Notes under the pieces: model-generated
The model's database searches: none
Told to the model about the DNA's origin: nothing
Seen by the model: only the letters and a program-made list of their open reading frames with translations
Position numbers and translations under genes: made by a program
Assembly (NCBI GenBank): GCA_020350785.1
Contig: CP070722.1
Span: forward strand, 1,345,396-1,385,807
Direction: 5' to 3'
Source: Gemmatimonadota bacterium
Lineage (GTDB): Bacteria; Gemmatimonadota; Gemmatimonadetes; Palauibacterales; KS3-K002
DNA length: 40,412 bases
Shown here: in pieces, positions 27,951-34,835 of the stretch
Layout of the letters: each line of letters starts with the position of its first letter
How positions within the stretch are numbered: position 1 is the first letter of the stretch

Positions 27951-28709
27951 CTAGTGCTCCGCGCCGGCCAGCTCCGCTAGCAACGCTTCGTCGATGTCGA
28001 GGTTCGAGTAGACGTTCTGGACATCGTCGAGATCTTCGAGCGACTCGAGGAGGGCGACCAGCTTCTCGGCCTCGCGCCCTTCCACCCTCATCGTGCTCTT
28101 CGGGATCATGACCAGCCGCGCATCCTCGATCTCGATCCCTCGGCTGCGTAGACCCTCCTGTACCTGATGGAAGCTCGCCGGATCCGTCTTGATCGCGAAC
28201 GCATCGCCCTCCCGCTCCAAATCCTCGGCGCCCGCCTCCAAGGCCGCCTCGAGAGCCGCCTCCTCGGCAAAACGCGTCGCGTCGACCAACAGTTGGCCCT
28301 TTCGCTCGAAGTTCCAGGCAACCGAGCCGTCACGGCCCAGGTTCCCGCCGTGACGCTCGAGCAGTCGCCGCACCTCGGCCACCGTGCGGTTCGTGTTGTC
28401 GGTAACCGCCTGAACCAGTATAGCAACGCCGCCCGGCCCGTAGCCCTCGTAGGTCACCTCTTCGAGGGACAGACCGGGCAACTCTCCGGTCCCTCGAAGA
28501 ATGGCCTTCTCGATGTTGTCCTTGGGCATGTTGGCCGCTTTGGCGTTCTCGATCGCTGTTCGCAGCCAAGGGTTGCCATCAGGATCGCCGCCACCCTCGC
28601 GCGCGGCGACCGTGACCTCGCGGATCAGTTTGCCGAACAGCTTGCCGCGCTTGCTGTCCTCGGCCGCCTTCTTGCGCTTGATCTGCGACCACTTGCTGTG
28701 GCCGGCCAT
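27951..28709 (-). CDS. yebC: YebC/PmpR-family transcriptional or translational regulator
   Basis: The 252-residue cytoplasmic protein has the hallmark start MAGHSKWSQIKRKKAAEDSK and the family blocks AKAANMPKDNIEKAILRGTG, YEGYGPGGVAILVQAVTDN and the acidic C-terminal region with LLESLEDLDDVQNVYSNLD. YebC proteins were described as transcription regulators (PmpR) and more recently as ribosome-associated factors easing translation of proline stretches. The ATG follows an AGGAGG site by about nine bases. A predicted promoter lies 60-90 bases upstream. It leads the ruvCAB unit, a widespread arrangement. Confidence 0.96.
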   Translation of the reverse strand: MAGHSKWSQIKRKKAAEDSKRGKLFGKLIREVTVAAREGGGDPDGNPWLRTAIENAKAANMPKDNIEKAILRGTGELPGLSLEEVTYEGYGPGGVAILVQAVTDNTNRTVAEVRRLLERHGGNLGRDGSVAWNFERKGQLLVDATRFAEEAALEAALEAGAEDLEREGDAFAIKTDPASFHQVQEGLRSRGIEIEDARLVMIPKSTMRVEGREAEKLVALLESLEDLDDVQNVYSNLDIDEALLAELAGAEH

Positions 28710-28768
28710 TGGGAGACGCCTCCTAACCTCATGGATTCAAAGATGTTACAGAAAACGCTTAACTATTT

Positions 28769-28797
28769 AATATAGACCATCAGCCGCGATCGATCAA
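28769..28797 (-). promoter_or_regulatory. Predicted sigma-70 promoter for yebC-ruvCAB-queA-tgt
   Basis: On the minus strand a -35 box TTGATC (28797-28792) and a -10 box TATATT (28774-28769) are separated by exactly 17 bases. The -10 matches five of six consensus bases and the -35 four. The site lies in the AT-rich gap between the EF-G-like gene and yebC, so a start near 28762 would leave a leader of about 53 bases with an AGGAGG site. Confidence 0.6.
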
Positions 28798-28808
28798 ACC
28801 GCGGAGCT

Positions 28809-30905
28809 CTACTTCTTCTCCTCCTGCTCCCGGGCCGCCGCCTCGGCCTTGACCTTCTCGACGATGTTCGGGGGAGCCTGCTCGTAGGCTAAGAACCTCA
28901 TGCTGTAGCTTCCTCGCCCTTGCGTGATCGAGCGCAGGGTCGATGAGTAGCGGTGGAGCTCGTTCAACGGAACCTGGGCCCGCACGGTCTGCTTCTTGCC
29001 TTTGGGCTCCATCCCCAGGATCTTGCCGCGCCGCTGATTCAAGTCTCCCATCACGTCGCCCATGTACTCGTCGGGCACCGTCACCTCGACCTCGTAAATA
29101 GGCTCCAGCAGAATAGGTCCCGCGTCGGGCGCCACGTTCTTGAAGGCGATCGAGCCCGCGACCTTGAAGGCGATATCGGACGAGTCAACGGAGTGGTGCG
29201 AACCGTCGTACACCTCCGCCCTGAAATCGACCAGCGGATAACCAGCGATCACACCCCGCTGCGCCGCCTCCTGCACCCCCTTGTCGACCGATGGCACGAA
29301 CTTGCCCGGAATGACACCTCCAACGATCCCGTTCACGAACTCATAGCCGCTGCCCGGCGGTAGCGGGCTCAAGCGGACCCAGCAGTCACCATATTGGCCG
29401 CGCCCGCCCGTCTGCTTCTTGTAGCGTCCCTGACCCTCAGCTGTCTTGCTCAACGTCTCTCGGTACGGTATCCGCGGGGCCTCGGTCTCCACCTCCACAC
29501 CGTAGCGACGCTTGAGACGCTCAACCGCCAGCTCCAGATGCATCTCTCCCAAGCCACGGGCGATCGTCTGTCCCAGCTCCGGGTCATACTCCGCCTTAAA
29601 TGTGGGATCCTCTTCGTGAATCTTGTGGAAACCCGTGGCGATCTTCTCCTCGTCCCCACGGGTTGCCGACTTCACCGCCACGGAGATATCTGCACTCGGA
29701 AACGTGATTCCGGGGAGGACCAGCGAGTCGTTCTCCGCGGTCAACGTGTCGCCCGTGTGCGTGTCTCGCAGCTTCGCCACAACACCGATATCACCGGCGT
29801 GTAGCTCTGTGACCTCCGTGCGGTCCTTGCCGTGTGGAATACCAGGATGGCCCAGCTTCTCCGAACTGCCCCGGGTCGTGTTCTTCGCCGCCAAGCCAGC
29901 GGTCACGCTCCCCGAGAATATCCGGAAGTACGAGAGCTCGCCCACATGAGGTTCGGATGTCGTCTTGAAGACCAGCGCCGCCAGCCGGCCACCGTCGGAG
30001 CCGTCCAACTCGACCTCCTTATCGCCATCCGCAGCTCTCTCCGGGACGACCTCCGCCGGGCTCGGCATGATCTCGACGATGCGCTCCAATAGACCGAGCG
30101 CGCCGTAACCTCTTTCCGGCGAGGCGCACACGACCGGGAAGATCAGGCCCTCCCGCATCGCCTTTTTCAGAGCCTGCGCTGCGCGCGCAGGCTCGATCGC
30201 CTCCTTCTCGAAGTACTCCTCCATCAACGCATCGTCCGTCGCGGCAATCGCCTCGACCAGCTCTTGATAGGCGGGCTCGTATGCGCTTTGCAGTTCGTCC
30301 GGAATCTCACCGACTTTGTACTCACCCTTATGCGACTTGGGGTCGAAGGTTCGAGCCTGACCGGAGAGCAGGTCGATCACTCCCTTGTACCCGTCCCCTG
30401 AACCGATTGGAATCTCCAACGGGACCGCGTCCTTCGAGAATTCCTCGCGAACCTCCCCCAATACTCGCTCGAAATCCGCGTTCTCCTTGTCCATCATGGA
30501 TATCACGAAGATCCGCGGTATCCCGCGCTCCTCGCAGTAATCCCAGACGTTCTCGGTCCCCACCAGAACGCCCGCCGTGGCATCCACCATGACGACGGCC
30601 CCATCGGCCACCCTTACACCCGCTTTCGCTTCGCCGGCGAAGTCCAGGTAGCCCGGAGTATCGATCAGGTTGACTTTCGTGTCCTTCCAAACTGCATGGG
30701 CAACCGCGGTATTGATGGAGATGACGTGATCCTTCTCCTCCGCCGTGAAGTCGGTGATCGTCGTGCCTTCCGCGATGGAGCCCTTTCTGGTCGTCGAGCC
30801 GGCCGCATAGCAGATCGCGTCCACCAGGGTCGTCTTCCCCGTTCCGCCGTGACCGAGGAACACCACGTTTCGAATCGCTTCGGTACCGTAGATCTTGGCT
30901 GACAA
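28809..30905 (-). CDS. Divergent EF-G-like translational GTPase (EF-G2 type)
   Basis: The 698-residue protein has the full EF-G domain order: GTP-binding domain I, domain II, then domains III-V (ending LNQRRGKILGME and RSITQGRGSYSMRF). It is not a standard FusA. G1 reads GHGGTGKTTL, G3 is DTPGYLDF with Tyr at the catalytic-His position of DTPGH, and G4 aligns as SMMD instead of NKMD. These changes resemble the EF-G2/FusA2 subgroup, whose role is uncertain and differs from the main elongation factor. The start is a TTG at 30905 behind AGGGAGG, giving MSAKIYGTEAIRNVVFLGHG. It has its own predicted promoter and no rps or tuf neighbours. Confidence 0.9.
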   Translation of the reverse strand: MSAKIYGTEAIRNVVFLGHGGTGKTTLVDAICYAAGSTTRKGSIAEGTTITDFTAEEKDHVISINTAVAHAVWKDTKVNLIDTPGYLDFAGEAKAGVRVADGAVVMVDATAGVLVGTENVWDYCEERGIPRIFVISMMDKENADFERVLGEVREEFSKDAVPLEIPIGSGDGYKGVIDLLSGQARTFDPKSHKGEYKVGEIPDELQSAYEPAYQELVEAIAATDDALMEEYFEKEAIEPARAAQALKKAMREGLIFPVVCASPERGYGALGLLERIVEIMPSPAEVVPERAADGDKEVELDGSDGGRLAALVFKTTSEPHVGELSYFRIFSGSVTAGLAAKNTTRGSSEKLGHPGIPHGKDRTEVTELHAGDIGVVAKLRDTHTGDTLTAENDSLVLPGITFPSADISVAVKSATRGDEEKIATGFHKIHEEDPTFKAEYDPELGQTIARGLGEMHLELAVERLKRRYGVEVETEAPRIPYRETLSKTAEGQGRYKKQTGGRGQYGDCWVRLSPLPPGSGYEFVNGIVGGVIPGKFVPSVDKGVQEAAQRGVIAGYPLVDFRAEVYDGSHHSVDSSDIAFKVAGSIAFKNVAPDAGPILLEPIYEVEVTVPDEYMGDVMGDLNQRRGKILGMEPKGKKQTVRAQVPLNELHRYSSTLRSITQGRGSYSMRFLAYEQAPPNIVEKVKAEAAAREQEEKK

Positions 30906-30947
30906 CTGCCGCCTCCCTGACTGTGCTGAGGTTGTAAACGGACCGCT

Positions 30948-30976
30948 ATCGTATTTTGCGGCCTACACCCAGTCAA
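30948..30976 (-). promoter_or_regulatory. Predicted sigma-70 promoter for the EF-G-like gene
   Basis: A -35 box TTGACT (30976-30971; five of six consensus bases) and a -10 box TACGAT (30953-30948; four of six) are spaced by 17 bases on the minus strand. Transcription would begin near 30941, about 36 bases before the TTG start, with AGGGAGG in the leader. The rest of the 160-base gap to the rhomboid gene shows no other feature I can support. Confidence 0.6.
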
Positions 30977-31065
30977 GGACGGCCCGGCAAAGGGGCTCGA
31001 CCCTGAGACCCGATCCGGCCCCCCGAGACCTGCCGGTCGCGAACGTCACTGAGAGAGCGGGTAGG

Positions 31066-31911
31066 CTAGTGGCGGACTTCCTGTTGGCTGGTCTGCCGCC
31101 GCCGGGAGACCTCATCCAGGAAGCGTCGCTCCTCCGGCGTGAGTGAATCCAGGCCTTCAGCCCCGATCTTGTCCAGCAGCCGGTCGACGATCTCCAGCAA
31201 TCGCGCTTCTTCATCGGCCGCCCCGGCTCGGCGCCGGGCGCGCGCGGCGCCGTCTTTGCCGCCGGGGATTACCCTCAGTCTCCGGGCTCGCCAGCGTTTC
31301 CTGAGGTCTTTCCCGCGCGCGGCCAGCTCCCACCCCTTCTTCAGGTAGACGAAGCCGACCACCAGGCCGCCCAGGTGGGCCAGGTGGGCGATCCCGTCCG
31401 TCGGCCCCGCGAAGGCCGAGAAGAAAGAGATGGCGCCGAGGATGAGCACCAGGTACTTTGCCTTGATCGGGAAGATCGCGTAGATCCAGATGAGGTTGTC
31501 GGGCCAGTTCAGCGCGTAGGCCAGCATGACGCCGTAGATCGCACCAGAGGCGCCGATTATCGTACCCCCTCCGAAGACGAGCGTGAACAGCGCTCCGCCG
31601 ACGCCGCAGATCGCGTAGTACGTGATGAACTCTTTCCCACCCCAGCGCCGCTCCAGCGGCGGCCCGAAGAAGAAGAGCATCAACATGTTGAGGAAGAGAT
31701 GAAGAAAGCCGCCGTGGACGAACATGTAGCTGATGATCGTCCAGGGCTCGCGCCAGGCTTGGGAGACGTTGAATCCGAGGTACTCGACGGCGAACTCCAT
31801 GGGGATAGCGCCTGCGAAGATGAGCACGAACACCACGGCATTCGCCGCGATGAGCCGCTTCACCCATGGGGTCAGCTCGAGGCCGAACGGCCTGATACCG
31901 GTTGGATTCAT
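31066..31911 (-). CDS. Rhomboid-family intramembrane serine protease
   Basis: The 281-residue polytopic membrane protein has the rhomboid core: an HLFLNM motif in the second helix region, the nucleophile S122 in GASGAIYG and the catalytic His (probably H179) in AHLAHLGG. Rhomboids cut substrate helices within the membrane. After the last membrane segment there is a basic stretch (about 196-225) and a C-terminal helical piece, LLDKIGAEGLDSLTPEERRFL. A similar C-terminal motif is known on rhomboids of several phyla. The ATG at 31911 has no close Shine-Dalgarno site; a GGAGG lies about 24 bases upstream. Substrates are unknown. It is the last gene of the holA-mutS-ddl unit. Confidence 0.92.
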   Translation of the reverse strand: MNPTGIRPFGLELTPWVKRLIAANAVVFVLIFAGAIPMEFAVEYLGFNVSQAWREPWTIISYMFVHGGFLHLFLNMLMLFFFGPPLERRWGGKEFITYYAICGVGGALFTLVFGGGTIIGASGAIYGVMLAYALNWPDNLIWIYAIFPIKAKYLVLILGAISFFSAFAGPTDGIAHLAHLGGLVVGFVYLKKGWELAARGKDLRKRWRARRLRVIPGGKDGAARARRRAGAADEEARLLEIVDRLLDKIGAEGLDSLTPEERRFLDEVSRRRQTSQQEVRH

Positions 31912-31987
31912 CGAGTCATTCGCGTCAGCGGAAAGACCTCCAGCGACACAGACTCCCTAACCCGGAACATGAGACTTGGTTCCAGGC

Positions 31988-33001
31988 TCATCGGCGGCCG
32001 GCGACCGCCAGGCGCACGATGCGGTCACACAGGTCCTCGAAGCTAATGCCCGCCGCCGCCGCGGCCTTGGGAAGCAGGCTGGTCGCCGTCATTCCGGGCA
32101 GCGAGTTGGCCTCGAGGCACCAGGGCCTCTCGTCCTCGTCCAACCGGAAATCTACTCGGCTATAAGAGGACAAGCGAAGCGTGCGGTGAGCTCTCAAGGC
32201 GAGCTCCCCGACCTCCTCGGCACAGGCCGCGCTCAGGGGCGCCGGCACCTTGTACTCCGACATCCCCTTCGTGTACTTACATTCGTAGTCGTAGATCTCG
32301 TGTGTTGGGCAAATCTCGACCGCCGGTAAGACGTCGTCGCCCAACACGCCCAACGCCAGCTCCCTCCCGGGGATGAAGCGCTCTACGATCGGCGGGCCTT
32401 GGAACGCCGCGGCACGGTCCAGCGCCGAATCCAACTCTTGAGCCGATCTCACGACGCTGACCCCCACCGTCGAGCCCTCGCGCGATGGCTTGACGACCAC
32501 GGGGAAACCACCCAACCGGCTATCGACGGCTCCGGCATCGACGCGGCCGGCCAGCCAGGGCGGCGTTCGGATGCCGGCGCCGACAAACAGCTCCTTCGAC
32601 GCCAACTTGTCCATCGCCAGCGCGCTTCCCAGGTAACCGCTGCCTGTGTAAGGAACGCCCACAAGATCGAGAAGCGCCTGCACGTGCCCATCCTCCCCGG
32701 AACCGCCGTGCAGAGCGACGAACACGACCTCGACCCCCCGCTCTTCCGGCAGACCATCCAGCGTCCGCGCCAGGTGCCCGACTTCCAAACGGACCAGGTC
32801 GTTCCGGCCTGGCGGCTCGCGCCCTATGCCTCCGGCAGCGCTCTCATCGATCTCAGAACCGGAGATCAACCGGCCACCGGCCGTGTCGATCGCCACCACG
32901 GAGTGGCCACTGGCGGCCAGCGCCCGCGTTATCTCCCTTCCCGTGGCCAGGGATACCTCACGCTCCGCGCTCGTTCCTCCCATCAGGACCGCGATGTTCA
33001 C
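31988..33001 (-). CDS. ddl: D-alanine--D-alanine ligase
   Basis: Ddl joins two D-alanines for peptidoglycan precursor synthesis in the cytoplasm. The ATP-grasp protein of 337 residues starts MNIAVLMGGTSAEREVSL, has VALHGGSGEDGHVQALL, KPSREGSTVGVSVV, and metal-binding residues in DFRLDEDERPWCLEANSLPG followed by MTATSLLPKAA. Segment SEYKVPAPL matches the D-Ala ligase type rather than D-lactate enzymes. The ATG at 33001 overlaps the stop of the upstream cystathionine beta-synthase gene by 4 bases. No mur genes lie alongside, so it is separated from the usual mur-fts cluster. Confidence 0.96.
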   Translation of the reverse strand: MNIAVLMGGTSAEREVSLATGREITRALAASGHSVVAIDTAGGRLISGSEIDESAAGGIGREPPGRNDLVRLEVGHLARTLDGLPEERGVEVVFVALHGGSGEDGHVQALLDLVGVPYTGSGYLGSALAMDKLASKELFVGAGIRTPPWLAGRVDAGAVDSRLGGFPVVVKPSREGSTVGVSVVRSAQELDSALDRAAAFQGPPIVERFIPGRELALGVLGDDVLPAVEICPTHEIYDYECKYTKGMSEYKVPAPLSAACAEEVGELALRAHRTLRLSSYSRVDFRLDEDERPWCLEANSLPGMTATSLLPKAAAAAGISFEDLCDRIVRLAVAGRR

Positions 33002-34422
33002 TTTTTGGCGACGCCTTCCTGGTAGCCGATGCCCGTCAAGTAGTGAACGACGTCGAAGCGTGTCACTATACCGATCGGCTCAGCGCCTCGCCGGATGATC
33101 ACCGCCGGTCGCCCCGCGACCAGCTCCTTGGTCACAGTCTCGAAATCGGCGCCTATGTCCACAGCCGGCAATGGCAGCTCCATCAAGCTCGCTACCGGCA
33201 CTTCGATCAGCTCCGGCCGTTCGACCAGCCGCGCCAGCAGATTCGATTCCGTTACCGAACCGATGCACTCGCCGGCGTCCATCACCGGCAGTTGAGTCAC
33301 GCTGTTCGCCTCGATGAGCTCGAGCGCCTGGCGAACCGCCGCCGATGGATGGACGGCTATCAGTTCGGGAAAGTCGGCGGGCTTGGCGCTCAGCAACGCT
33401 TCGACACTGGGACCTCGTTCAATCAGCATCCGGTTCTCCCGCATCCACTCGTCGCTGTACAGTTTGGATAGGTATCGTTCGCCAGTGTCGCACAGCAGAC
33501 ATACGATGCACGCCGCGGGGTCGTCCAGCTCATGCGCCAACTCGACCGCGGCATGGACGATCAAACCGCTGGTGCTGCCCACAAACAGACCTTCCTCGCG
33601 AGTCAGGCGCCGCGCCATCGAGTAAGAGTCGCGATCATCGACGACTCGAAACTCGTCGACCAGATCGAAATCTAGGGTCGTCGGAATCTTGTCGTTTCCG
33701 GCGCCCTCGACCTTGTAGGGCGCGTAGGGGCCGATATCGCCGGTTCGGTGATAGTGAGCATAGATCGAGCCCTGCGGGTCTGCAGTCACCACCTTGATCT
33801 TCGGGTTCTGCTCCTTCAGGTAGCGAGCCACCCCCGTCACGGTGCCACCCGTGCCCGCCGCCCCGACGAAGTGCGTTACCCGGCCGCCCGACTGCGCCCA
33901 AATCTCCGGTCCGGTCGTACGGTAGTGCGCCTCGGGATTGGCAGGATTGTAGAACTGGTCGGCCATGACCGCGTTGGGCGTCTCCTCGACGACGCGGCGG
34001 GCCACGTTCAAGTAGTTGTCGGGATGATCGGGTGGCACAGCCGACGGGGTCGTGATGACCTCCGCCCCGAACGCCCGCATCAGCCTAATCTTCTCCTGAC
34101 TGAACTTGTCCGGCATGGTGAAGATGCAGCGGTAGCCCTTCACGCAGGCCGCGAGCGCCAGCCCTACACCGGTGTTGCCGGCCGTGCCTTCTACGATGAC
34201 GCCGCCCGCTTTGAGGGTTCCGGAGGCCTCGGCGGCCTCGATCATGGCTATCCCTATTCGGTCTTTGACCGAACCGCCCGGATTCATGAACTCCGCCTTG
34301 CCGTACACGGGCGTGACCGAGCCGCCCACCACCCGATTCAGGCGTATGAGCGGCGTCCAGCCGATCACAGCGAGCACACTCTCGTATGGGACGGCGTGGG
34401 GCGGTCGTGTCTGCGCGGGCAT
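32998..34422 (-). CDS. Cystathionine beta-synthase-type PLP enzyme with tandem CBS domains
   Basis: This PLP enzyme of fold type II combines serine and homocysteine (or makes cysteine from acetylserine). The PLP lysine is K53 in NPGGSVKDRIG, with GTAGNTGVGLA (phosphate-binding) and VGAAGTGGTVTG. About 130 C-terminal residues form two CBS domains (SVTQLPVMDAGECIGSVTES and AVIIRRGAEPIGIVTRFDV), which in relatives bind adenosyl ligands and regulate activity. There is no N-terminal heme domain. The domain layout points to cystathionine beta-synthase; cysteine synthase activity cannot be excluded. No cystathionine gamma-lyase gene is next to it. It overlaps ddl by 4 bases and follows the TonB-domain gene after two bases. 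Confidence 0.9.
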   Translation of the reverse strand: MPAQTRPPHAVPYESVLAVIGWTPLIRLNRVVGGSVTPVYGKAEFMNPGGSVKDRIGIAMIEAAEASGTLKAGGVIVEGTAGNTGVGLALAACVKGYRCIFTMPDKFSQEKIRLMRAFGAEVITTPSAVPPDHPDNYLNVARRVVEETPNAVMADQFYNPANPEAHYRTTGPEIWAQSGGRVTHFVGAAGTGGTVTGVARYLKEQNPKIKVVTADPQGSIYAHYHRTGDIGPYAPYKVEGAGNDKIPTTLDFDLVDEFRVVDDRDSYSMARRLTREEGLFVGSTSGLIVHAAVELAHELDDPAACIVCLLCDTGERYLSKLYSDEWMRENRMLIERGPSVEALLSAKPADFPELIAVHPSAAVRQALELIEANSVTQLPVMDAGECIGSVTESNLLARLVERPELIEVPVASLMELPLPAVDIGADFETVTKELVAGRPAVIIRRGAEPIGIVTRFDVVHYLTGIGYQEGVAKK

Positions 34423-34424
34423 TG

Positions 34425-34835
34425 TCAGCGCTCCTCGATTGATTGACGCGCACCTTCTCGCTCGAACCTGACCGGCAGCTCCGCCCAGACGGCGGTAGCC
34501 TCTTCCGCCTTTCGGGCCGGGTGATACTCGAGGCGCTTCGCCCCCTCCAGCGCGATACTGTCCAGCTCGGCGTGGCCGCTCGATCGCCGAAGCTCGACCG
34601 AGTCGACGGTGCCCAGCTCGGTGATGTGTATGCGAAGCACGACTTCACCAACGACTCCGTCGCGCCAGAGATGGGCCGGATAGCGGATCGGCAGCTCCTT
34701 GCTGCGCAAGGCGGGCAGGCGCTGGTGACTGTCGAACCGCCCCAGTAGCACCCCCAAGCCAATCCGCTCGCCTGCCACCGCGTAGACGACCGCGAGTGTC
34801 GCCACTATTAGCCCGGGTATCAGGAGCTTCTTCAC
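34425..34835 (-). CDS. Small TonB C-terminal-domain protein
   Basis: The 136-residue protein has one N-terminal membrane helix (about 5-22) followed directly by a TonB-like C-terminal domain: YPAHLWRDGVVGEVVLRIHI, GTVDSVELRRSSGHAELD and AKRLEYHPARKAEEATAVWA. The long proline-rich spanner of classic TonB is absent, so it could not span a normal periplasm to reach outer-membrane receptors in the classic way. It could be a specialised energy transducer or an envelope protein that only borrows the fold. The start overlaps mutS by 4 bases (ATGA). No exbB, exbD or receptor gene is visible. Confidence 0.85.
   Translation of the reverse strand: MKKLLIPGLIVATLAVVYAVAGERIGLGVLLGRFDSHQRLPALRSKELPIRYPAHLWRDGVVGEVVLRIHITELGTVDSVELRRSSGHAELDSIALEGAKRLEYHPARKAEEATAVWAELPVRFEREGARQSIEER

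Noticed and set aside
28785..28806. Possible EF-G terminator hairpin (CCGCG...CGCGG) just after the stop
   Set aside because: The stem has only five pairs with no T-run and overlaps the predicted yebC -35 box, so I do not call it a terminator.
31912..31987. Separate promoter for the rhomboid gene
   Set aside because: No paired -35/-10 boxes of usable quality were found in the short gap after ddl.
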